This document shows positions 6,868 through 14,769 of a DNA stretch of 40,796 nt, piece by piece; within the stretch, counting starts at the first letter, position 1; each line of letters starts with the position of its first letter. Below the pieces are notes generated by a model. The model was not told the origin of the DNA and did not search any database. It saw nothing but the letters and a program-made list of their open reading frames with translations. This DNA is from Cyanobium sp. GTDB lineage: Bacteria > Cyanobacteriota > Cyanobacteriia > PCC-6307 > Cyanobiaceae. Made by a program: the position numbers and the translations under genes. The stretch covers positions 1-40,796 of the forward strand of contig BJHE01000019.1 in assembly GCA_014191755.1 (NCBI GenBank), given 5' to 3'.

Positions 6868-7233
6868 TCATTGTATTGCGCAATACACTTCTTGCCGGGA
6901 CACCAAGAAAAGTGGCCTTGACAGAAGATTGCCAAAAGCTGAGACGAAGCTTAGCCCTCCAATATCATTACGTTGATTCAGCCCAGTGCTTACATGCTTA
7001 AGCTTGCGCACAATCTGGGGCTTGGGCTTAAGGCAGCGTGCAATGCAATATTCCCTTTTTTCTTCTGCTAGCCAGTTCTGGATCTCTAGCGTTCTTAAGA
7101 CCAGCGGAGCCAAGTGGAGCTTGGGATACTCGTCAATTGCATCTTCTAGCTCAAAATACTCTTCCTCGAAGCGGTACTCATCTCCTGCCAGTGCTCTACC
7201 TGCCTTGTGTATCCGCGTTCTTGAAAAGCTCAT
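6868..7233 (-). CDS. N-terminal RelA/SpoT-like fragment, first cassette gene
   Basis: A 121-residue ORF. FSRTRIHKAGRALAG, YFELEDAIDEYPKLHLAPL and YCIARCLKPKPQIVRKLKHV followed by QRNDIGG match the start of RelA/SpoT-type nucleotidyltransferase domains, as in small alarmone synthetases (fSksqVnkAG, YPL, RLKR..sI..KL.R, lqDIgG). After about residue 95 the similarity stops, and the catalytic region of the family is absent. So this is a truncated gene, or one frameshifted into FVSAFGNLLSRPLF. The ATG at 7233 has GAGGAG about 9 bases upstream. It begins 33 bases after the attI-like core, as expected for the first gene of a cassette. Truncated products are unlikely to make alarmone. Confidence 0.55.
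   Translation of the reverse strand: MSFSRTRIHKAGRALAGDEYRFEEEYFELEDAIDEYPKLHLAPLVLRTLEIQNWLAEEKREYCIARCLKPKPQIVRKLKHVSTGLNQRNDIGGLSFVSAFGNLLSRPLFLVSRQEVYCAIQ
6872..6887. repeat. 16-base perfect palindrome
   Basis: TGTATTGCGCAATACA lies at the 3' end of the RelA/SpoT-like ORF, covering its last codons. It could act as an operator or weak hairpin in front of the secreted-protein gene (start at 6823). No T-run follows. Confidence 0.35.
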
Positions 7234-7265
7234 GGCGACACACTCCTCAGGTTGACTTTAGGTAT

Positions 7266-7272
7266 GTCTAAC
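7266..7272 (-). other. attI-like core site of the integron
   Basis: On the minus strand AATAAAGAGTTAGAC contains the GTTRRRY core (GTTAGAC), preceded by an A-rich run as in attI1. There is no second core within 150 bases on the 3' side of the plus strand, so this is not an attC. The cassette with the RelA/SpoT-like ORF begins directly after it. It lies 170 bases beyond the 3' end of the integrase gene, which is the arrangement of integrons with an inverted integrase. Confidence 0.65.
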
Positions 7273-7284
7273 TCTTTATTGGAC

Positions 7285-7442
7285 GGTTCCGAGAACCAGA
7301 GCCTGCCGGCCGTTCCCTTCCGAGAACCACTGAGGCATCCAGTGGGCCATGTCCTGCAACTTCTTGTCCCGCAGCGGGTCTTGCAGGACGCTCGACCAAG
7401 ATAGCAGTGGTTCACGGGTCCGAGAACCAACTGTTCGGCCGG
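7285..7442. repeat. nested inverted repeats and three direct repeats between intI and attI
   Basis: TCCGAGAACCA occurs three times (7288-7298, 7319-7329, 7419-7429); the first is part of the palindrome GGTTC-CGA-GAACC (7285-7297). Four pairs of inverted repeats are nested: CCGGCCG 7306-7312 with 7436-7442; GAACCACTG 7324-7332 with 7405-7413; GTCCTGCAA 7351-7359 with 7381-7389; CCCGC 7368-7372 with GCGGG 7374-7378. Position suggests accessory integrase-binding sites (as DR1/DR2 in attI1), a cruciform, or a terminator-like structure of the integrase transcript. Confidence 0.75.
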
Positions 7443-8414
7443 TTACAGATTGTCCGCTGGGCTTCGTACCCCGAGCGGACCACGGTTGAGCACATGCGTG
7501 TAGATCATGGTGGTGCTCACATCCTTGTGCCCGAGTAGCTCCTGGATGGTGCGGATGTCCTGGCCCCGTTCCAGCAGGTGTGTCGCGAACGAATGGCGGA
7601 AGGTGTGGCAGCTGGCCGCCTTCGTCACACCGGCCTCGAGTACAGCCCACTTCACCGCCTTCTGCACCACGCTCGGATCGAGATGGTGGCGGCCCTGGGC
7701 ACCGGATTCCCTGTCGCGCCAGCGGTTCTGCTGGGGGAACACCCATTGCCAGGCCCACTCCCGGCTGGCGTTCGGATACTTTTTGTCCAGGGCGTAGGGC
7801 ATGTGTACCCTGCCCCAGCCTGCGGCCAGATCACTCCGGTGCAGGCTGCGCACACCCAGCAGATGCTCCTGCAGTGCTGGCACCAGGCTCTGCGGCAGCA
7901 CAGTCAACCGATCCTTGCCGCCTTTGCCGTCGCGCACGGTCAGTTCACGCCGCTCAAGGTCCAGATCCTTCACCCTCAGCCGTAGGGCCTCCATCAACCG
8001 CAGTCCACTGCCATACAGCAGCCCTACGACAAGGGCAGGCTCCCCCTCCAGTTGCTCCCTCACCGCCCGCACTTCGGCCTCGCTGAGCACCACGGGGATT
8101 CGTTGGCGCGTTCGTGCCCGAATCACTCCCTCCAGCTCCAGATCCCGTTCCAGCAGGTCTCGATAGAGGAACAACAACGCTGCCAGCGCCTGGTTCTGGG
8201 TCGACGCACTTACTTGCTCCTCCACAGCCAGGTGGCTGAGGAAGGCATTCACTTCGGCACTGCCCATCTCACGCGGATGACGCAGCCGGTGAAAGCGCAG
8301 ATAGCGCCGCAGCCACTGCTCATAGGTCTTCACTGTCCGGCGGGCGTAATGACGCGTCTGAAGGAGCTCGCGATACCTCTGAATCAGACCAGTTGGCTTG
8401 ACTTGCGGTGTCAT
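7443..8414 (-). CDS. intI: Integron integrase (tyrosine recombinase IntI)
   Basis: A 323-residue tyrosine recombinase that would recombine attC with attI. The N-terminal SAM-like domain starts [22 protein letters not shown]. Catalytic residues are visible: Arg in [14 protein letters not shown], Lys in [27 protein letters not shown], and [15 protein letters not shown]. The insert with [20 protein letters not shown] is the extra segment that separates IntI from XerC/XerD. Length and end (GVRSPADNL) fit IntI. No frameshift was seen, so it may be active. The gene reads toward the attI-like core and cassette instead of away from them. Confidence 0.93.
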   Translation of the reverse strand: MTPQVKPTGLIQRYRELLQTRHYARRTVKTYEQWLRRYLRFHRLRHPREMGSAEVNAFLSHLAVEEQVSASTQNQALAALLFLYRDLLERDLELEGVIRARTRQRIPVVLSEAEVRAVREQLEGEPALVVGLLYGSGLRLMEALRLRVKDLDLERRELTVRDGKGGKDRLTVLPQSLVPALQEHLLGVRSLHRSDLAAGWGRVHMPYALDKKYPNASREWAWQWVFPQQNRWRDRESGAQGRHHLDPSVVQKAVKWAVLEAGVTKAASCHTFRHSFATHLLERGQDIRTIQELLGHKDVSTTMIYTHVLNRGPLGVRSPADNL

Positions 8415-8490
8415 CCGATCCCATGTGCGGGTTCGTGCTTCCAGTGTTCCCAGACCCCGTCCCTGCTAGCTCTGGAGCACCCTCCTGCCG

Positions 8491-11400
8491 GTGCCCCAAT
8501 CCATGCCCCCGCAGGACCTCCCTCCCGGCCTCTACGACCACCCCCTCAGCGAGGCCGAACACCAAGCCCTCGCCTCCCAGCTGGCCTCCCTCCACCAACT
8601 GGAGCCGCTCGATCCCGCCGAGGCTCCCCAGCGGCTGGCCCGCTACCTGCGGCAGCTCAGTGAGATCGCCCTGGCGGCGTTGCCGGAGGCCCATCGACAG
8701 CAGCAGCAGCTGGCCCTGGTGAACCGGTTCGTGGCGGTGCTGCAGGAGCAGGCGCCGAAAACGATCACCGCTGGCGATCGGCTTCACCCCAGCGCCCGCC
8801 TGCTGCAGGAGTTGCGAGCTGCTCAGTTGCTGCCCGGCCAGGAGGCCATCACCCGGCCGCTGATCCCCTTGGCGGATGGCACCCTGCTGATCAATGCCCC
8901 CAGTGAGCCCAGTGTGGGCCTGGCGTTGCAGGCCGAGGTGCCCTCGGCCGATCGGCCCTCTTGATCGTCAACAGTCACTGCTCTGCGCCTTCATCAAGTG
9001 GAGCGGGCTGCGTCTGCTGCAACCCGTTCTGAAGCAGTACCTGGCTGCAGGGCGGCCTTTGCGGGTTCTCTCCACCGTGTACCTGGGCGCCACAGACCGC
9101 CGGGCGCTCGACTGGCTGGTGGAGCGCGGGGCCCAGGTGCGTGTCAGCACCGACACCCGCCGCACCCGCCTGCACGCCAAGGCCTGGCTGTTTCATCGCG
9201 CCAGCGGCTCCAGCACCGCCTACATCGGCTCCTCAAACCTCTCGGCTCCCGCCCTGCTCGACGGGCTGGAGTGGAACGTGCGCCTGGCGGCCTTGGAAAC
9301 GCCCGCGATGCTGCGCAAGTTTGAAGGCACCTTTGAGGCCTACTGGGAGGAGGGCGAATTCGAGCCCTATACCGCTACCCCCGAGCAGCAAGTCCGCCTC
9401 GATCACCACCTTTCCCTGGCCCGGGGTGTGGATCCGGCCGGCGCATCTGGATCCGGCGCCGCCACCGCGCCGGTGTGGTTCGACCTGCGGCCCTACGCCT
9501 ACCAGCGCGAGATGCTCGACGCCCTGGCGGCCGAGCGGTCGCTCCACCAGCGCTGGCGCAACCTCGTGGTGGCCGCCACCGGCACCGGCAAAACCGTGCT
9601 CGCCGCCTTCGACGTGGCCCGCCTCCCTGCCGACTTCCCCGAGCAGTTCCCCTCGCCCGATCCGCCGCCGCTGCTGCTGATCGCCCACCGCAAGGAGATC
9701 CTGCTGCAGGCCCTGGCCACCTTCCGCCAGGTGCTGCGCGATCCCTCCTTCGGGGAGCTGTATGTGGATGGCGCGATGCCCAGCCAGTGGCGCCATGTGT
9801 TCGCCTCGGTGTAGTCGCTCGCCAATCGCTCCCTCGCTGAGATCCCCGCCGAGCGCTTCAAGGTGGTGATCGTGGATGAGTTCCACCACGCCGCCGCCTC
9901 CAGCTACCGCCGCTGGCTCGATCACCTCCGCCCCCAGCTGCTGCTCGGCCTCACCGCCACCCCCGAACGGGCCGACGGGCTCGACATCCTCCACTGGTTC
10001 GGCGGCCGCATCGCCACCGAACTCCGCCTCTGGAGCGCCCTCGATCTGGGCCTGCTCGCTCCCTTCCACTACTTCGCCGTGGCCGACGCCACCGATCTCT
10101 CCGCCCTGGAGTGGCGCCGCGGCGGCTACCTGCCCTCCCAGCTCAGCGCCGTCTACACCGGCGACCACCGCCGCGTCGACCTGATCCTCAGCGAGCTCCA
10201 CAACACCGTGGCCGATCCCGCCCGTATGCGGGCCCTGGGTTTTTACGTGAGCGTGGAGCACGCCCACTTCATGGCCGAGCGCTTCTGTGCCCGCGGCTTG
10301 CGCGCCGAAGCCCTCGATGCCTCCACCCCCGCCGATCTCCGCCAGGCCGCCCTGCGCCGCCTGCAATCCGGCGAGCTGCAGATCCTCTTCGCCGTCGACC
10401 TCTTCAATGAAGGGCTCGACATCCCCGCGATCGACACCGTGCTGCTGTTGCGGCCCACCGAGAGCGCTGTGGTGTTCCTGCAGCAGCTGGGCCGGGGCCT
10501 GCGGCTCTCGCCCGACACCGGCAAGAGCTGCCTCACGGTGCTCGATTTCATCGGCCAGCAGCACCGGCGCTTTCGCTTTGATCTGCGCTACCGGGCGTTG
10601 CTGGGCTGCAGCCGGCGGCAGCTCGAAGACCAGTTGGCTCAGGGGTTTCCGTTTCTGCCGCCCGGGTGCAGGCTGGTGCTCGATCGCGTCTCCAGCGAGC
10701 GGGTGCTGACGAATCTGCGCCAGTGCCTGCCGAGCCGCCGGCCCCAGCTGCTCCAGGAGTTGCGCGCCCTCGCCGCCGAAGGGGTGATCGGCCCATCTAG
10801 CGGCCTGGCCGATTGGCTCGAAGCCCTGGCCATGGAGCCGGCCGACTTCTACGGCATCCGCGGCGCCGGCTTCACCGCCCTGCGGCGCGAGCTGGGCCGG
10901 ATACCGCCCCACCTGGCGGGTCCGCCCCATCCCCAGGAGGAGCGCCTCAGCCGCGCATTCGCCGCCGGCCTGCTCCACCTCGACGACCCCGACCGTCTGC
11001 GCGCCACCGCATCGTCCCTGGCCGCATCCGATCCGCCCGATCCGCAGACCCTCGCCGAGCGCGAGCGGCGACAGTGGCTGATGCTCACCGCCCAGCTGTT
11101 CGGCACCGGCCGTCAGTGGCGGCCCCTCGATCAGGCCCTGGATGTGCTCTGGCAGGCAGGCGCCTGGCGCGAGGAGCTGATCCAACTGCTGGAGTTGCTC
11201 GCCGAGCGCTGCGATCGCCGCCTCCACCCGCTGCCCTGGGCCTTGCCGCCGGTGCCCTTGCGCGTGCACGGCCACTACACACGCGCCGAGATCGAAGCGG
11301 CCTTTGGCGTGCTCACCGATGACGCCCCCTGGATCCACCGCGAAGGCGTGCTCGCGCACCAAGCCAGCGCCACCGACCTGCTGTTCATCACCCTGCGCAA

Positions 11401-11731
11401 AAGCGAAGCCCTCTTCTCCCCCTCCACCCGCTACCGCGACCTGGCCCTCGGCCCCGCCCTGTTCCACTGGGAAAGCCAGAGCACCACCACCGCCGCCTCC
11501 CCCACCGGCCAGCGGTATATCCATCACGCTGAGCGCGGCTCACGGGTGCTCCTGTTCGTGCGCGAGCAACGCAAGCAGGACGGCCGCCCCGGCGCCCCCA
11601 CCGAACCGTTCGTGTGCCTGGGGTTTGCCCGCTACGAAAGCCACGAAGGCGAGCGGCCGATGGCGATCCGCTGGCGGCTCGAGCGGGAGATCCCTGCGGC
11701 GTGGTTACCGGTGATGGCGTTGGCGGTTTGA
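8491..11731 (+). pseudogene. PLD nuclease-DEAD helicase-DUF3427 gene broken by frameshift and amber stop
   Basis: Restored length is about 1,070 residues, starting at GTG 8491 or ATG 8503. In order: an N-terminal domain of about 150 residues; a phospholipase-D-type nuclease motif (RLHAKAWLFH with YIGSSNLS); helicase motifs AATGTGKTVLAA, VDEFHHA, GLTATPERADG and QQLGRGLRLS; and a C-terminal DUF3427-type region ending YESHEGERPMAIRW. Two lesions are seen. After SADR (about 8957) roughly 16 extra bases shift the frame. At 9812-9814 a TAG stands where the family has glutamine (ASVQSLA), a single C to T change. The 3' ORF (9863-11731) could yield a helicase lacking the nuclease and Walker A motif. 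Such proteins occur in defence islands. Confidence 0.85.
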
Positions 11732-11838
11732 GAGAGGGGGCAGGGCAACAGGCCAAGAGGGACGGCGCCTGATCAACCCTGGCTGCTGAACAACGTCTTC
11801 CCATCTAAAATGAAGGGATCGCGGTGTGGGCTGGTTTC

Positions 11839-12057
11839 ATGAAGGGGGAGCTGACTGCAGTGATTGAGCCGGCTCCTGAGGGAGGCTTCTGGGCGATCTG
11901 CCTGGAGATCCCGGGCGCCAACGGACAGGGTGAATCCATCGAAGAAGCCAAACAAGATCTGCAGGCAGCGATTGAGCTCCTACTTGAGGATCGTGAGGCT
12001 GAGATCAGTCGCGGACTGCCGCCTGATGCCGTTCGCATGCCACTGCAGATCGGATGA
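11839..12057 (+). CDS. hicB: HicB-family antitoxin
   Basis: About 72 residues: MKGELTAVIEPAPEGGFWAI, CLEIPGANGQG and SIEEAKQDLQAAIELLLED, the partial RNase H-like fold of HicB antitoxins. ATG 11839 matches the family start. A GTG at 11824, with GAAGGG 7 bases upstream, would add five residues and has the better ribosome binding site. Its stop overlaps the HicA start (ATGA at 12054-12057). Confidence 0.88.
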   Translation: MKGELTAVIEPAPEGGFWAICLEIPGANGQGESIEEAKQDLQAAIELLLEDREAEISRGLPPDAVRMPLQIG

Positions 12058-12233
12058 AACGCCGCGATCTGGAGCGGAGGCTTCGCATGGCTGGCTGCCT
12101 CCTCAAAAGGGAAGGTGCTTCACATTCCATCTGGATCAATCCAGCCACCGGTGTTAAGGAAGCTGTGCCCAGACACAACGAAATCAAGGAACCCCTGGCC
12201 CGGAAGATCCTTGCCAGCCTCGGCGCTAGTTGA
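12054..12233 (+). CDS. hicA: HicA-family mRNA interferase toxin
   Basis: A 59-residue protein: MKRRDLERRLRMAGCLLKRE, then GASHSIWINP, VPRHNEIKEPLARKIL. The histidine of the GxSHxIW motif is the catalytic residue of HicA RNases. Length is normal for the family. It overlaps hicB by four bases, so the pair is translationally coupled. The order here is antitoxin first. Confidence 0.88.
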   Translation: MKRRDLERRLRMAGCLLKREGASHSIWINPATGVKEAVPRHNEIKEPLARKILASLGAS

Positions 12234-12252
12234 CTCTGCAGCCGACCAGGGT

Positions 12253-12582
12253 TCAGCCATGCAGCACCTCTCCATGGTCAAGCGCCTCGCGTACGACCGG
12301 ATCCCCCCCCCGGTAGCGAACCTCAACTTCCTCAGGCCGCCGGATCAACAAATCCAGGGGGAATCGCACTGGGCAGAGTCGGCGCATTTCACGAATCTTG
12401 GCCAGGTGGCGACCCTCGAAGGGCATCACCACAAGAATGTCGGCATCAGAATCCCATCGCGCCTCACCACGGGCCAGGGAACCGAACAAAATCACCCTTT
12501 CGGGTGCATAGTGCTCTACCAACTGCTGCGTAAAGGCCAGCAACGCCTCGCGGATCACCAGAGGGGTCGGCGTGGTGGTCAT
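12253..12582 (-). CDS. MNT-type nucleotidyltransferase (MntA-like)
   Basis: A 109-residue protein with the minimal nucleotidyltransferase motif LFGSLARGEARWDSDADILV and a further acidic position in FPLDLLIRRP. In MntA/HepT modules such proteins are antitoxins that modify a HEPN RNase. No HEPN gene is adjacent: HicA lies on one side (convergent, 19 bases apart) and a DUF3427 fragment on the other. The ATG at 12582 is chosen because upstream sequence is antisense to the DUF3427 fragment. Either an orphan or a stand-alone member. Confidence 0.85.
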   Translation of the reverse strand: MTTTPTPLVIREALLAFTQQLVEHYAPERVILFGSLARGEARWDSDADILVVMPFEGRHLAKIREMRRLCPVRFPLDLLIRRPEEVEVRYRGGDPVVREALDHGEVLHG

Positions 12583-12871
12583 GGGGCCATCATCGCGAAG
12601 CTTCGCAGGACAGGCCACGATCCCCTCGGCACGCTGCAGCAGGAGCCGGATTTCGGGACCGGCCGGGCCGAGCGCGAGCGTCGCCAGTGGCGCCCCCTCG
12701 ATCAGGCCCTGGAGGTGCTCTGACAGGCAGGCGCCTGGCGAGAGGAGCTGATCCAGCTGCTGCTGCTGTTCGCCGAGCGGGCCGATCGGCGCCTCCACCC
12801 TCTGCCCTGGGCCTTGCCGGTGCCCCTGCGCGTGCACGGCCACTACAGCCGCGCCGAGATCGAAGCGGCCT

Positions 12872-12895
12872 ACTGCTTCGCAGAAGCCTGCGGCT
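12872..12895. repeat. 24-base palindromic insertion in DUF3427 copy 2
   Basis: The bases around TTCGCAGAAGCCTGCGGC turn EAAFGVL of copy 1 into EAAYCFAEACGYGVL. Copy 1 (near 11300) is the empty site. Same element family as 1199-1222. Confidence 0.75.
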
Positions 12896-13212
12896 ATGGC
12901 GTGCTCACCACCGAATCCCCCTGGAACCACCGCGAAGGCGTGCTCGCTCACCAGCCCAGCGCCACCGACCTGCTGTTCATCACCCTGCGCAAGAGCGAAG
13001 CCCTCTTCTCCCCCTCCACCCGCTACCGCGACCTGGCGCTCGGCCCCGCCCTGTTCCACTGGGAAAGCCAGAGCACCACCACCGCCGCCTCCCCCACCGG
13101 CCAGCGGTATATCCATCACGCTGAGCGCGGCTCACGGGTGCTCCTGTTCGTGCGCGAGCAACGCAAGCAGGACGGCCGCCCCGGCGCCCCCACCGAACCG
13201 TTCGTGTGCCTT

Positions 13213-13253
13213 GGCTAGTGGCTCCGCCACGCTGGCCTGCGGCCAGGTAGTGC
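13213..13253. repeat. palindromic insertion near the end of DUF3427 copy 2
   Basis: Contains GTGGCTCCGCCAC and GGCCTGCGGCC, each an inverted repeat. Copy 1 (11618-11632) lacks it. It interrupts the reading frame with TAG. Confidence 0.65.
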
Positions 13254-13374
13254 GCGCTACGAAAGCCATGAAGGCGAGCGGCCGATGGCGTGGGGGAATC
13301 TCTGTGGCGGCTCGAGCGGGAGATCCCGGCGGCGTGGTTACCGGTGATGGCGTTGGCGGTTTGAGGGGGGGTGT

Positions 13375-13614
13375 TCAGCATTCCTCGTAGGCCTCAAGAA
13401 AGCCTTCCCTGCTGATTTCCGATTGTCTGAGAATCAACCTCAACGTTGACCCCTTGATCAGCCGATGGTTGGGCATGGTGAGGGGCGTACGCGTGCCGTC
13501 CTCATTCGTTCGCGCCAGGGCGATGTGATTTCCTTCACGGATCAGCTTAAATCCCGGGCGCTGCAATGCCCTCAACACGCGATCCCGAGGCGCGTCGACT
13601 GGAAACTTATCAAT
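13375..13614 (-). CDS. hicA: HicA-family toxin (second module)
   Basis: Pattern FPVDAPRDRVLRALQRPGF, IREGNHIALAR, RTPLTMPNHRLIKGSTLR, FLEAYEEC: the HicA type with GNHIAL as the catalytic-histidine motif. The full family length (about 79 residues) needs initiation at ATT 13614, which overlaps the hicB stop by one base. The first standard start in frame is GTG 13581, which would remove the first strand. So either a rare start codon is used or the toxin is weakened. Confidence 0.75.
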   Translation of the reverse strand: MDKFPVDAPRDRVLRALQRPGFKLIREGNHIALARTNEDGTRTPLTMPNHRLIKGSTLRLILRQSEISREGFLEAYEEC

Positions 13615-13844
13615 TAGCCGGCAAGTACCGTTTCCGCCAGAAAGACTTCCTGCACAGGATCATCCTGATCCAGTGAATCAGGGCCGAATGCTTCGCGGTG
13701 GAAAGCGATCGCGGATCGCACATCCTCCAGCGCCTCGTCGTAGGTCTCACCTTGGCCCACAACCACTCCATTGATGCCCAAGGGATAAGCCACATACCCA
13801 TCGGCGTGGCGCTCCACAACAACCTTCAGCCGTTGGGATGTCAT
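13614..13844 (-). CDS. hicB: HicB-family antitoxin (second module)
   Basis: A 76-residue protein: LKVVVERHADGYVAYPLGIN, VVVGQGETYDEALEDVRSAI. This is the short HicB form without a DNA-binding tail. ATG 13844 fits the family; an upstream ATG at 13862 is possible. It ends where hicA begins. A HIP1 octamer lies inside the gene (13705-13712). Confidence 0.82.
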   Translation of the reverse strand: MTSQRLKVVVERHADGYVAYPLGINGVVVGQGETYDEALEDVRSAIAFHREAFGPDSLDQDDPVQEVFLAETVLAG

Positions 13845-13942
13845 TGAGCCCTGCCCTGCCAAGCTGTCAAATCCTAGGCGTGGTGGGCCTCAGCCGCTCC
13901 ACCGCCCCCCTCGCCGCCCCTGGATCCCGAGTCCCTGAGCAA

Positions 13943-14240
13943 AACGAGCAGCGCCAGTGGCGACCCCTCGATCAGGCCCTGGATGTGCTCTGGCAGGCCG
14001 GCGGCTGGCGCGAGGAGCTGATCCGGCTGCTGCTGCTGCTTGCCGAGCGGCCCCTCAAGCAACCCCAACGCCGCCTCCACCCGCTGCCCTGGGCCTTGCC
14101 GGTGCCGTTGCGCGTGCACGGCCACTACACACGCGCCGAGATCGAAGCGGCCTACTGCTTCTCTGCGAGAAGGCTTCGCCTACGCAGAAGCCTGCGGCTA
14201 GGGCGTGCTCTGCACCGACGCCCCCTGGATCCACCGCGAA
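13943..14240 (+). pseudogene. Partial copy 3 of the DUF3427 helicase
   Basis: Matches 11103-11345 of the helicase gene: QWRPLDQALDVLWQAGGWRE, then RRLHPLPWALPVPLRVHGHYTRAE split by a few differences, and DAPWIHRE. It starts and ends abruptly. A 46-base nested palindromic insertion (14154-14200) breaks the frame. The second HicBA module lies between copies 2 and 3. Confidence 0.8.
14154..14200. repeat. nested palindromic insertion in DUF3427 copy 3
   Basis: Same place as the 24-base element of copy 2, but about 22 bases longer: a further GCGAGAAGGCTTCGC palindrome sits inside the first element. The three paralogs thus show 0, 24 and 46 inserted bases at one position. Confidence 0.75.
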
Positions 14241-14302
14241 ATGGCTCGACGATCGCCAGTTGAACCGCAGCGGACCCTTCGCCGCCTCGCCCTGCCCCCA
14301 GG

Positions 14303-14513
14303 CCTCCCTCGCTGGCTGATCTCGATGCCGAGCGCATGGCCTGGTTCATCGATCGGGCCCGCCAGGTGCGTGGCTTCCCCCTGCCGCCCAACGCCTCCGC
14401 CAGCGAACTGCTCACCCACCTCAACCTGCTCCCCCACGGACAGCCCATGCACGCCGCCGTGCTGCTCTTCGGTCGCCAGCCCCAGCGCTTCCTAATCAGC
14501 AGCGAGGTGAAGG
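14303..14513 (+). pseudogene. Fragment of an AlbA_2/Schlafen-type ATP-binding protein
   Basis: About 70 codons including DLDAERMAWFIDRARQVRGF, LLTHLNLL and AAVLLFGRQPQRFLISSEVK. This is typical of the middle of AlbA_2-domain, divergent-AAA regulators annotated as ATP-binding or RecG-like. Neither end is present. An 18-base tandem duplication (AGCAGCGAGGTGAAGG twice, about 14496-14531) lies at its 3' end. Confidence 0.55.
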
Positions 14514-14529
14514 TCAGCAGCGAGGTGAA

Positions 14530-14658
14530 GGCACCCACCTCACCCACCTGCGTGTGCCGGGCCATGGCGAGGCGTTCCAGGCGCTTTTCAATGCTCATCA
14601 GCCGGATTGGCAGGAACGTCGCGCCTTGCTGAACAGCCTGCCCCTCCTCAGCGGTTGA
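14530..14658 (+). pseudogene. C-terminal remnant of an unidentified protein
   Basis: An open frame reading THLTHLRVPGHGEAFQALF, then PDWQERRALLNSLPLLSG and TGA. The amino-acid composition looks protein-like, with no start. It abuts the AlbA_2 fragment. Family not recognised. Confidence 0.35.
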
Positions 14659-14769
14659 CCCGGCCCGGGCGCGGCGGCGGGCTACGGCCCGGGCGGACCT
14701 AGGGTTGATATACAGCTCTTGACTACGCCCATGGCATCCTCCGGCCTGGCGGCTCCCCTGGTCTCACCG

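Larger units (their letters stand above)
12661..13364 (+). pseudogene. Partial copy 2 of the DUF3427 helicase 3' end
   Basis: Closely repeats the last about 680 bases of the 8491-11731 gene. It starts abruptly inside the ERERRQW region and ends at the same TGA after VMALAV. It has its own lesions: a TGA at 12721-12723 in place of tryptophan, a 24-base palindromic insertion (12872-12895, in frame), a second insertion of about 39 bases near 13215-13253, and a frameshift near 13290. It cannot encode a helicase. Confidence 0.85.

Noticed and set aside
6823..6868. A second attC between the two cassette genes
   Set aside because: GTTAAGA near 6829 misses the last consensus base, has no partner box, and the 44-base gap is too short for an attC.
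7266..7420. GTCTAAC at 7266 as the left end of an attC
   Set aside because: No GTTRRRY partner lies in the next 150 bases of the plus strand. On the minus strand it fits a single attI core.
9233..11527. 764-codon minus-strand open frame
   Set aside because: It is antisense to the PLD-helicase-DUF3427 gene. The composition is Gly/Gln/Ala low complexity caused by GC-rich third positions, with no motifs.
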